64,000 nucleotides of DNA from positions 712,501 through 776,500 of the forward strand of contig BSBK01002928.1 of assembly GCA_027943335.1 (NCBI GenBank), read 5' to 3'. A program made the translations under genes and the position numbers. The notes beneath the pieces were generated by a model, which had not been told where the DNA came from, ran no database searches, and was given only the letters and a program-made list of their open reading frames with translations. Origin of the DNA: Chamaecyparis obtusa. Lineage: Eukaryota > Streptophyta > Pinopsida > Cupressales > Cupressaceae. This document shows positions 34,553 to 45,418 of this stretch, piece after piece (within the stretch, counting starts at the first letter, position 1; every line of letters begins with the position of its first letter).

Positions 34553-35573
34553 ATTGTTTGCATTAAGTTGTTAAAATTTTCTTTGCAAAATCTTGTTAAG
34601 AACACTTAATTGCATTTTGATTTGTTCCTTTTGGTTTCCTTCACTTTGTATGGCTATGTTAACTAATCTATTGGAGGAGCTGGAATGGGAACGATAGCCA
34701 CTAGGTAAGTAAGCAAATAAACCTCAAAAACTTCAAAAAAGCGACTAGCCTTTGCTAGCTACAAAAGAGGTATTTTTCATATCAAGCTTTCTTTGCTTAA
34801 ATTGTGGTTTTTCTTTGGATCTAGTTTAATAGGAAAAACCTTACTAGTGTCCAAATTGAACAAACTTAGGCATATGCTCTCCATTTTTCAAAGAGGATCA
34901 AAAAGCCAAACATGTGAGTTCAACTTGGTAGAAAGAAAGGGATGAGGAATTAACCAAACATTTCATTTATAAGAATCTCCTTGTCAAGAGGTTCAAAAAG
35001 AACAATTTTTTCTTGAAGTGTTTGGGATAAGGAACAACAATAGGGATATGCTCTTCACTTTCTAAGTGGACCAAACTCCCAAACTTGTTGAACCATGTTT
35101 GATTTAGATTTTTTTTCCATATATGCTAGATAAATTAGATCTTTAGAGGGCCTGCCTCCCGAGAATTGCCTTATGAGGATGGTGAGAGGGAATGACGCAA
35201 AGTGGGAGACAATCCCTTTAGTCGCGATACTATCTGATCCACTATAAAAAAGTACACTCTTCCTTAATAGGAGAGTGACTAGGTTGTGTGCAAGTATTCT
35301 TCACTTCCTCTAGTAGTCCTTTGGATTGCACCAAATCGTGCTTTCATGCGTGTGAGAAGCCCGCAAGTGGGTAAAAGAATTTGACATGATCTAGAATGGA
35401 GGTGTTCATTAAAAATCCTATTAAATAGTAATCTACCTTTTAGAGCCAAATGTGTTTAAAAGCCAAATCTAACTCTAGGTAGATTGCTTGGAAGACATTC
35501 TCATTTATACTTGTGAAAAAAAACAATCGAGAACATACACTTTTAGTGTGGTTTTTAGGGATATGGTACAAAT

Positions 35574-35780
35574 TTGATGTGTGTGTTGTCTTTATACTTT
35601 ATTTTCAAGCAAGAATATTTTGCAAATCTGATCAAATCACTTTTAAAAATCAAAATTTACAACCTAGTCTGCAAAGTGTCGCCTAAACACAGAGAAAAAC
35701 TGCTTATACACAGTGAAGTTACACATGTGACTATTAAAACAACACTTGTAAATGATAAAGTCACACCTGTGACATTTTAA
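35574..35780 (+). CDS. Second small leader ORF, 68 aa (element 2 copy)
   Basis: Counterpart of 3005-3223, with the same hydrophobic start and Thr/Val-rich end. The end overlaps the short-repeat zone of the leader. No family is recognised, and translation is uncertain. Confidence 0.25.
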   Translation: MMCVLSLYFIFKQEYFANLIKSLLKIKIYNLVCKVSPKHREKLLIHSEVTHVTIKTTLVNDKVTPVTF

Positions 35781-36171
35781 GAAACACCTAGAAAATTTTA
35801 AGAAATGCCTATCAACAGATAAAAGCCACCTGCTCTCTGCAAAGCACCGCCTAGGCAAATTCCAGTAACCGCATACTAAGTTTTAAGTCGTGCCTACACA
35901 TAGGAAAGTGATGCCCAAAAACAAAGAAGGGAATATAGTGGATATTTCTCGAGGGTTTCAAAAAATTTGGATTTCATATTCGAATACCCTTTTGGACATT
36001 CTATTTGCTCCAATATCCACCTGGTTAGAAATCCTAGTTTTAAACATTTTTGAAAATTTTGTTAGGATTTGGCCACAAGCAAGTAAGATAAAGCCTATTT
36101 CCAAGAGAGTTATACTCATGTTGGCTTTCAATAAATCTTACTACATAAAGAAAACCTTGCAATCAGACAGA

Positions 36172-37797
36172 ATGTATCTAAGACAAGAACTTCCTTTTCT
36201 GAGTGACACATTTGCATCCTCAAGAATACCACAAGAACCCATCCAAGGGGTAGAAACCAACATGACTTTTCCTTTTGGAAACTTGGGTTCAGATCAAACC
36301 AATAACAATGGAGGAGACATTGACGCAAACAATCTAGGGTCAAATAACAACAATGGAGGAGCAGGAATAGACCCTAACAATCTAGGGTCAAATAACAACA
36401 ATGGAGGAGTAGGAATAGACCCTAACAATCAAGGAATTAAAAACACTAACAACGGGGGAAATGGTGAACCAACTATTGAAGATGAAACCAATGAAAAGGT
36501 TAATGAAGCCATACAAAGCCCATAATTCATGAAGCTCATGGAAAAAGCACTAGCAAAAGATAAGGAGAAGTATTTTCTAGACCTAGCTCGAGCAAATCTT
36601 AAACTCCCTCATGACTACGATGTCAATCAACTTAAGGAAAAGGAAGTTGAAGATAGTCTGATTGATATCATGAAAAAGCAATTTAAATTATTCCAAATGC
36701 AATTGGACACAATGGAGCAAAGTTGGGCTCCAAAACCCTTTTCAATAGAGGCATTGTGTCCTTTCCCATTTGACAAGAGTTTAATCATGATACCATTCCC
36801 TAGTAATGTGGTCTTTCCTAAGTATGACAAATACGAAGGAGCATTTGATCCCCAAGATCATTTAAGGGAATTTTGTGCATTGAGCTTGGAGTTCATGCAT
36901 CACACTAATTATTTAATGAGGTTGTTTCCTAGAAGTTTGGGAGGCATGGCCATGGAATGGTTTTCAAAATTAGCTTCAGGCATCCAAACTTTTGAAGAGT
37001 TAGCTGCTAAATTTGTAACACATTATTCATATAATATCAAACATGAAGTTACAATGATTACCTTATGCAACACCAGGCAAAGAGAGGGAGAAGGATTCCT
37101 AATTTTCTTACAAAGATGGAGAGCAGTATTTTCTAGATACCCTCGAAGTGTACCAAAAAAGGAAAAGATGGACATATTTATAAATAGCTTGAGTAATGAA
37201 ATGAACTACCGGTTAAAACTACAATGTCCTAGGTCTTTTCAAGATCTTATTGAAAATGGAGTGACTACGAAGGAGGTATTGGTTGAAAGTGGAGAACTAA
37301 AGTTCTACAAGGATAAAAAGAATCACAACAACAACAATACCTCCAACAACAATAGCAATCAAAATAAGAATCCTCCTAACAACTATAACCGATTTGGTTT
37401 GAGGAACAAAAATAAAGGTGTGGTCAATGATGGGGTTTTTTATGCTAATAATTTGAAACCCACTCCTTTTACTCTCATGAGAACACCTACTCAAGTGAAT
37501 AATGCAGATCAAGCCCCCAAAGTACATTTCAACAACAATACCAATAATAACAACTTTAGGAACAATCAAGGGGCTAACAAGTCTAATCCATTCCTTGCAC
37601 CATCTCCCAAGAGGAAATTCACACCTTTGGGTGAACCTCTTGAGAATGCATTGAGAACTCTCATTGCTAATAAGATTATTGATTTACCTAGAGCTCAACC
37701 ATATGAACCAGAAAACAAGCCTACTTGGTGGAAGGAGTCTAGTCTTGTGAATACCATAGAAATAGAGGACATACAACAAATGATTGCTTGCAGTTAA
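36172..37797 (+). pseudogene. gag: gag of Gypsy element 2 (broken)
   Basis: The frame opens in a longer ORF from 35890; homology to element 1 begins around MYLRQELPF at 36172. An Asn/Gly-rich segment has three tandem 16-residue units (IDPNNLGSNNNNGG; 36304-36450). A TAA follows at 36523. The capsid region (36529-37400: SLGGMAMEW, EELAAKFVTHYSYN, LSNEMNYRL, LIENGVTTKEVL) is intact, and an Asn-rich tail leads to a zinc-knuckle-like end. A frameshift near 37740-37790 moves the zinc-knuckle region into the frame of the next piece. Gag forms the particle that packages element RNA. Confidence 0.9.
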
Positions 37798-38969
37798 AAA
37801 ATGTGGTACAAGATTTGATTAAAAATGGTGTGATCCATATAGAAGAGCCTCAAAACAATAAAGATCACACGACCTTTAAACAACCTTTTTATAATCATGA
37901 TAAGGGTGACTCTTCCAATTCGAATAAACAAGGCAACAATAATATCAATTTTTCCTATCCTTATGATAACATTATCAACACATTATCCAAACAAGAGCAT
38001 GTTGTCAATGTTGTTGTAATCAAGGAACAACCTAAAAAGGAAGCATCTTAGGCTATAACTAGAGGGCAAACTTCCAGGATTATCCTACAAGGGGTTGATC
38101 CTAAACCTATTGGTCCTACATAATCAAGTATTTTGGCTAAACAAACATCTACAACAACAAATCCATATAATTTGGTGGACCAATTACATAAGACTCCAAC
38201 GCAAATTTCTATCTTGGAGTTAAAATTATCTCCAAATCACAAGGAGATCTTGCAAAAAGTCTTATTGGAGACTAATGTTCCTATTAACTTGGAGGAAGAA
38301 AAAATTCAAAACATGGTGGGACACCTTATTGCACCACATTTTCTCTCATTTTTAGAGCAAGATGATATGTCCATCACTCATCCTCAAAATTTTTCGTTGC
38401 ATATAGAAGTCCTCATTCAAAGACATAGGGTTAAGAGAGTTCTCATAGATGGGGGAGCTGGTCTTAATATTTGCACTTTAAATATTGTCAAGTCCTTAGG
38501 TTTATCCAAATCTTCTATTGATCCTAAGAAGAAAATTATCATTAAAGCTTATGATGAGGAGGAGAGATCTTTAAAAGGCATGATTATCTTACTGATTCAA
38601 GTTGGGCCCATCAAAAAGGACACCATATGTCAAGTCCTAGACATGAATTTAACTTATAACATCTTATTGGGGAGGCCATGGATACATGAGATGCAAGTGG
38701 TTCCTTCTACATACCATCAATGTATCAAATTTCCACACATGGGAGAAGAAATCACAATTGGAGGGGATTCAAATCCTTTTCAATATTGCAGCACATTGAA
38801 GCTTCTTCATGAATTATTTATTCCTCATAATAGTGAAGGGATTGTTCCAAATACTACCATTGAAGAAACTAAAGGGGATGATCCTAAGTTAACATCAAAT
38901 GTTACCTCTGTACCTCAAACCCTATTCAAACTAACTCAACTACATTGGCTAAGGGAAAGGAAAAAGTGA
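37788..38969 (+). pseudogene. pro: Protease region of Gypsy element 2
   Basis: Two in-frame pieces (37788-38051 and 38133-38969), separated by stops, carry the linker from gag and a retroviral-type aspartic protease. The active-site region is VLIDGGAGLNICTLN, the flap is not obvious, and the second half contains YNILLGRPWIHEMQVVPSTYHQCIKFP. The motif Asp-Gly-Gly replaces the usual Asp-Ser/Thr-Gly and is shared with element 1, so it is a family trait rather than decay. Protease would mature the Gag-Pol polyprotein. Confidence 0.9.
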
Positions 38970-39568
38970 GTTATGAGGGTCCAAGTTCAAATGAGAATTC
39001 AAGAAAAACATCCACACTAGAGGTGGAACATTCTAAACCTGCCAAAGAGGAGAGAGAAAAAGCCAAAGAAGACCACTATAACCAAATGAGTGAGATGATG
39101 CACAATTTCAAAAAACAATGTAGAATCAATTCTAAAGGAGTAGGGGAATATTTTGTTTCCCTATTTGATTTACCTACTTCCCCAAAAACAAATGGAAAAC
39201 CTTTCGAGGGGCATCTTCCTCACAAATACAACTCTCATTTTGTAAGAGAGAGTGACAAGTCGGCACTTGAGAAAGAAGACGATGAGGTTCTACAATGGCT
39301 TTATAAAGATGAAAGTGATACTTCAAATAACCCCGTGGAAAGAATTCGGCACATCAATATCCAAACTGACCAATATGGAAAGGGGTTTGAAATTATGCAA
39401 AAAATGGGGTATAAGGGAAGAGGACCCTTAGGTATGAGAAATAGAGGTTTTCTTGAACCTATTGAACCTTCTTGGAGATCAAAGGAAGAAAAAATAGGAA
39501 TAGGTTATCAACACAAAGGAGATTTTTCTAGCCCTATGCATGATTTTTATGAACAAGTGAGAATATGA
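38945..39568 (+). pseudogene. G-patch domain segment of Gypsy polyprotein
   Basis: A 207-codon frame overlaps the protease end. It starts with a Lys/Glu-rich region, and residues ~146-189 form a G-patch: KGFEIMQKMGYKGRGPLG, a gap with EPIEP, then a final GIGY. G-patch domains bind nucleic acid or stimulate helicases. They are known in some retroviral proteases and in some plant Gypsy polyproteins between protease and reverse transcriptase, which is the position here. The frame shifts at its end (about 39566) into the pol frame. Confidence 0.8.
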
Positions 39569-40601
39569 GTGGGATTATTTATCCGAAGACTCTTTTTGTG
39601 ACAAAGAGATTTTCATAATGAATTCTTATACTAATATTCCTAAAGAACAAACTCAAGATAGTGAAGATCTGGAGATAATTCCTACATACATGCAGCCCAA
39701 TCCATAGGAATATAACATAGGGAAAGCACACAATTATCTGTGGGTAGGTGAACCTTGGCTACCTTCATGGTTGGATGATTTGAATGGTAGGTTTAACCTG
39801 CATGTCTTCTTTCCCATAGAAGTCTTAGAGGACTCAAGTGAAGAAAACTTTGATCCTTCTTCCATGGATCATCTTGAGCAAGCTCATGTTATTGACCTTA
39901 ACGATACAATGTATGAACCATCTAACAAAGTCATGTCCTTAAACTCAGCCAATGACAACTTTCCAATTGAATCTTTATCCTTAATGCATCCCGATCTTAT
40001 TGATTGGGACTTAACTGAACCAAATGATTTACTATAATTTCCCAACAACCAAGCAATGACACAATACCTAAATGCGGTTGAGCCCTCTTTCACTGATAAA
40101 TTTAATCCAAACATGATGAGAAAGGCAGGGGCCCAACCTCTTAATCCAAAAGAAAAAATTAAAAAAATTAAAAAATTGAAGAGTTCTAGTGGTGAAAATG
40201 ACCATGTGGTAGTACTAGAACCAAGAAAAGTAAAAATAAAGGATGTTTCTGACGGTGAAAACCCAACTGTGGCACCTAAGGAAGAGAGGTTGGACACCTT
40301 ACCAGCACATGGGGAAGAAAGATCACCAATTCTTATAGAGCCAACAGAGAAAGTCAATATTGGAACCGAATTGGAGCCCAAATTCATACATTTAGCATCT
40401 TCACTTACACTTTTAGAGAGAAAGGATTTCATCAAATTTTTCCAATCAAAGTAGGTGAATTTTTCATGGTCCTATGCTGACATGTCAGGAGTAGATCCAA
40501 ACTTCATCATGCACCACTTGAATGTCAAACCAAGAGTTAAACCTATCAAGCAGAAATTGAGGAAAATGCATCCACACATAGCTCTTCTAGTTAAAGCATA
40601 A
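39569..40601 (+). pseudogene. Linker between G-patch and reverse transcriptase
   Basis: The pol frame is followed through pieces 39771-40037 and 40056-40454. It is acidic, then Lys-rich, ending in the region typical just before plant Gypsy reverse transcriptase (SYADMSGVDPNFIMHHLNVKP, KLRKMHPHI). Stops occur at about 40453 and 40599. No separate enzyme is recognised in it. Confidence 0.75.
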
Positions 40602-42044
40602 TTGGAGAAATTATTGAAGGTGGGGTTCATAAGAGAAATTTCTTATGTGAAATGGATATCAAATATTGTACCAATTACCAAGCATGAAAAATCCATTCGT
40701 GTATGTACGGACTTTCAAGATCTTAATCTTGCATGTCCCAAAGATGACTTTCCACTTCCAAGTATAGATGCAATAGTGGACTTAACAGCTGGTCACTCCA
40801 TGTTTTCATTGATGGATGGTTTTAGTGGATACAACCAAATTAAGATTGCACCTGAAGATCAAAAAAATACATCATTTAAATTCCCTTGGGGAACTTTTTG
40901 TTGGAATGTAATGCCTTTCAGCCTCAAAAATGTCGAAGCTACTTACCAAAAGGCAATGACTACCATTTTTCATGATATGATGTACACCTTCTTAGAAGAC
41001 TATGTCGATGACATATTGGCTAAGTCACATCAAAGAGAGGATCATTTACAAATTCTTGAGAAGATATTTACATGCTTGGAACAATTCAATGCCAGGCTCA
41101 ATCCAAAAAAGTGTGCCTTCGGTGTTCAATCTGGGAAATTATTAGGATACATAGTTTTTGCAAAAGGCATTGAAGTGGATCTCGAAAAGGTTCAAGCAAT
41201 AATGGACATGGAAATTCCTAGAAACATTATCCAAATGAGGTCTCTTCAAGGAAAACTTCAATCAATAAGGAGGTTCATTTATCAACTAGCTGAAAAGTGT
41301 CATTCATTCATTAGATTGCTCCACAAAGACACCATTTTTACATGCGATGAAGAATGTGACAAGGCCTTTACTTTGTTGAAGAGTTACTTAATCAATCCAC
41401 CAATTCTAATGCCTCCTATCAAAGGAAAACCATTTCTATTGTATATATCAGCAACCGAGAGGTCTTTAGGAGTTCTTTTGGCACAAGAAGATGATCAAGG
41501 AAAAGAGAGAGCTATCTATTATTTGAGCCGAACATTGATTAAGTATGAATTAAACTACACCTTCATGGAAAGAGCATTCCTAGCTATTTTCTTTGCTTCC
41601 AAAAAATTGAGACACTACATCTTGATGCACAAAGTGAAGCTCATTGCAAAAATTGACCCTTTGAAATACTTCCTTAGCAAAACTGCCTTAACGGGAAGAA
41701 TAGAAAAATGGGTCATGGTGTTAAGTGAGTTTGATATTCAGTATGTAGATAGAAAGGCCATTAAAGGACAAGTGATAGCAGATCACTTAGCTGAAAATCC
41801 ATTGGTTTCTACACATTCTATTCAAGTGGAGTTTCCTGATGCAGCAATTGTCAATATAGAAGCTAAGACATGGAAATTGTACTTTGATGGATCATACACA
41901 CAAGGAGGTTCTAGAGCTGGCATATTGTTGATTACCCCTCAAGGGTATACTATTCCTAAATCATACAAGCTTTTATTCCCATGTACCAACAACATAGCTG
42001 AGTATGAAACTTTAGTCATTGGTATCAAGACGGCTTTAGAATGA
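40602..42044 (+). pseudogene. pol: Reverse transcriptase, RNase H and second RNase H start
   Basis: This is a 480-codon open stretch. Reverse transcriptase motifs occur in order: RVCTDFQDLNLACPKDDFPLP (residues 34-53), SLMDGFSGYNQI (69-80), PFSLKNVEATYQ (105-116), and the catalytic YVDD at 134-137. The first RNase H follows (FLLYISATERSLGVLLAQ, IYYLSRTL). A linker leads to a second RNase H (YFDGSYTQGGSRAG, NIAEYETLVIGI) which continues past the stop at 42042 with VYGDSQLV. Two RNase H domains in this order define Tat-type elements. Together they would copy element RNA into DNA. Confidence 0.93.
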
Positions 42045-43620
42045 AATATTACCGAGCTACAAGTGTATGGTGATTCTCAATTAGTGACCAATCAAGTCAA
42101 TAATGAGTACAACACAAAAGATGAAAATTCAATGTCTTAGAAGACAATGATTGATGCTTGGAAAAAATACTTGGTATTGATAACTTTTGAGAAAATTCCA
42201 AGAGTGAAGAATAGAGATGTCGATGCAATGGCTACCTTGGCTTCATTACTCCAAAATCTTGATCAAAATGAAAGGTACAAATTCTTGGTGGAGGAGTTGG
42301 CAAAACCAGCATTTGACCTTCCTAATACCCAAATTATTGCTTTACTTAATGGACATGACTCACCTGGGTACAGTCCTATTTACACATACCTTAAAGACCA
42401 AGTATTACCCTTAAACCAATCCTAAGCCCAAAAATGACACTTTATTAGACAATCGGCTCGTTATATTATCCTTTCTGACACATTATATCATAAGGGTTTT
42501 GACAGAACTTTACTTAGATGTCTAGAGGAATAAGAGTCTAAGGTAGCTTTACACGAGGTTCACGAGGGCATTTGCGGGTCACATTCAAGCGGGTTAAACT
42601 TATCTAAGAATATTCTTCACATGAGGTATTTTTGGAAAACCTTAGAAAAGGATGCTTGTCACTTTCTTAAGATATGCACTAAATGTCAATATCATGGTGA
42701 TATGATACATGTACTGGCTCAAGAACTACATCCTTTTGTTACACCTTGGCCATTTTAACAATGAGGGTTTGACTTGATTGGTGTGATCTATCCACCTTCA
42801 TCTAATGGGCACAAATACATTATCACAGCTACAGAATACTTCACTAAATGGGTAGAGGTCGTTCCTTTGATCACTGCTACAAGAAAACAAATTTCTATGT
42901 TCATCCTTAATCACATCATTTGTAGATATGGTATTCCTCATGCCATAATTACCGACAATGGAAAGCAATTTAAGAACAAAGATGTTGATGATCTTTGTGA
43001 TACTTTTCATGTTACCCATCACTCTTCTTACATTTATTATCCACAAGGAATGGACAAGTCGAGGCTACTAATAAGAATATCCTTAAAATCTTGAAGAGAT
43101 CGGTGAACAAATTAGGAAGAGATTGGCACGTACAAGTCAACCTGGCTTTGTGGGCTTATAGAACTAGTATCCAGACACCTACATGAGCTACACCATATTC
43201 ATTGGTTTATGGAGCTGAAGTTGTTCTACCTTTGGAGGTTGAAATCCCATCCCTAAGAGTATCATTGCAAGGATTAGTAACAGATGAGGATTATAGGGTT
43301 TCCCGACTTCAACAATTGGAACTATTAGAGGAACATTAAGCTCAAGCCTACAAACATTTGAAAATGTACCAAAATAGGATTTCAAGGAACTATAACAAGC
43401 ACATTAAACCAAGAGTCTTTCAAGTGGGTGATTTAGTGCTAAGGGAGAACCCTAAAAATTAGGCAGAAAGGGAAAAGAAGGGTAAATGGGAAGCAAATTG
43501 GCTTGGTCCTTTTGTCATTGTTTCTTCTTTTGGAATGAGGACTTACAAATTAGACAATTGTGATGGGGAAGAATTACAAGAGCCCATTAATAGCATCCAT
43601 TTAAAGAGGTTTCATACCTA
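42045..43620 (+). pseudogene. pol: Second RNase H end and integrase
   Basis: The frame continues with stops. The end of the second RNase H is followed by an HHCC zinc-binding region (HEVHEGICGSH ... CTKCQYH), the integrase core (42774-43094; ATEYFTKWVEV, IITDNGKQF) and the C-terminal part (LGPFVIVSSFGMRTYKL, HLKRFHT). The first core catalytic Asp is Glu (TATEYF). A one-base loss near 43052 shifts the frame before the catalytic Glu segment. In-frame stops lie at about 42424, 42531, 43183, 43339 and 43462. Integration by this copy is impossible. Confidence 0.9.
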
Positions 43621-45240
43621 ATCAAATGAGAGAGTATCAACAGAAAGAGTATCAGACAAGTGTGAATCTAATGACTCAAGCATCACTTTTGTACATGAGA
43701 AAATCAAAAAGATCAAAAACATTGCGAAAAGTTCAAAATTAAAAAAAAATGTAAAAAAATGAAAAAATAAAAAAGTGCCTTGGTGAAAACCTAGAAATAG
43801 GCGCCTTGGTAGCAAAAAAAAATGAAAAAAGAGAAAAAGAGCAATAAACCCAAAAGGTGAAAACTTGGCAATCAAGTGCCTTTTGTTCCCCTAAGTCTTT
43901 TCTAGTGGCATGTGTACATATTGCATTTCCATCATCTCACTTGTAAATCTTCATTGCATCTGTCATTTGGGCATAGTCATAATAAAACCTTTCAGCTGCA
44001 TTGTTGCATTTTAGGCCCTAAGTTTGTCACACGATCACATTTATCACTTGGGGGTAGGAAAGGATTGGATTTTTGGTACAAACGGATTCAATAGTGCTAC
44101 TTTCAATCACACATCAGAGAGGGACTTATCAGAGCTTCAGAAGAGAGATTTTATTGAACCTTTGATGGATATCATTGTTCACAACCAAGTATTTTGATCC
44201 TACAACTTGATCCTTGAACCTTCATTGACTTTATTATTCAAGATTAAAAATTGACATCACTTAAATGATCAGAATGTTTGGAAATTATTTTTGGAAAATC
44301 TTGATACATTGCAAAACACTTGAAGCTTTTTGATGATCTTTATTGGCTTTTTATCGCATCTTTTTAGCTAATTGATGATGTTTCAACTAGATTGGCGATG
44401 ATGGAGACATGATATTTTTCTTGCCTTTGAGTGATTTTATTGAGGGAGATCCAACAACTTATGTGAATTTTTCTAACAACATGGTCATCAAAGAACCATT
44501 GAGTAATTTCATATAAGGGGGAGGGTTGACCTTTGTTTGTTTACGCAAACAGATACCTTGGCTATTTAGATCTTCAATATCTTAATACCAAAATCCAATT
44601 GCAACATTGAATCTTTTGAAACTGGTATTCATACCCCCATAGTTGGTTATTCAACTAGTGAGGGTTGTACTAGTTTCCTAAAAGGTTACCAAATGTGATA
44701 TAAAGTAGTATTCATATCATCATGATGTGGCCAATGATGGTTGTACTTGCTTTCTGGTCCTACAATGCTCAATGATGAAAATATTTCTCTATGGCATTTT
44801 TTTGCTAAAAGCTAGTGAGAATTAGTTGCATTGCATTTTCATGTTAGATTAAGTGCATGGTTTGTGGTATTTTTCCAAGAGAAAGGGGTTTCATTCATCG
44901 ATTATCTTGATCAATCATTATAGGGGGTTCAATTAAACACTTTATCCTTGGTTCAAATCAATAATGTGAGATTATCTTTTGCATTCATCCATAGCATTAC
45001 TCATTATTCATTATCCTTATATCTGAATCTGAAAAAGAAAAAGATTCATGAATCATTCATCATTTTCATACATTTAGTTAAGGATTGCACTTTAAGAGTT
45101 GCATACATCAAAAAATCAAAAATATAGTTGCATATATCCATATTTCCATAATAAAACATTTGCATCCATACATTGAAAATCAGAAAAACATATCAAAGTT
45201 ACATTCTCATTTGCATTCATCTATCTATATCATATATAAG
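43621..45240 (+). other. 3' noncoding part of Gypsy element 2
   Basis: After the integrase stop there is an A-rich stretch (43730-43850) and then AT-rich noncoding DNA. A polypurine-tract-like AAGGGGGAGGG occurs at 44515-44525, but what follows does not match the LTR. The sequence ends at AAG (45238-45240), where the CACTA element begins. Confidence 0.6.
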
Positions 45241-45337
45241 CACTAGTACATTTGACCTAGTTTTTCTACCAAAATTTTTGACCAAAAAATAAGAAGGTTT
45301 TGCTTGGTCAGATTATGGAAGGAAAACTTTGTTTTTT

Positions 45338-45418
45338 TTTAATTTATGCTCGTGTTTGTCGAAATAGTGACAAATTATGTGGTGGTCAAAATTTTGACAA
45401 ACATGGGCATAAGTTAAA
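45338..45418. repeat. Subterminal hairpin at the CACTA left end
   Basis: TTTAATTTATGCTCGTGTTTGTC is imperfectly inverted-repeated by the sequence from GACAAACATGGGCATAAG into an A-run. The right arm overlaps the start of the longer inverted repeat at 45412. Confidence 0.65.

Larger units (their letters stand above)
28075..45240 (+). mobile_element. Ty3/Gypsy (Tat-type) retrotransposon 2, 3' LTR not found
   Basis: The element runs LTR, primer-binding site, leader, gag, protease, G-patch, reverse transcriptase, RNase H, second RNase H, integrase, 3' noncoding. The second, archaeal-type RNase H between the first RNase H and integrase is the mark of the Tat lineage. The 5' LTR is split by a Copia element (28280-32876). 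The noncoding part after 43620 runs into a CACTA element at 45241 and may continue after 62508; no copy of the LTR is found downstream. Many stops and frameshifts show it is dead. Confidence 0.9.

Noticed and set aside
44515..44530. Polypurine tract AAGGGGGAGGG as the end of Gypsy element 2
   Set aside because: The sequence after it does not resemble the element's 5' LTR, so it does not mark a 3' LTR.
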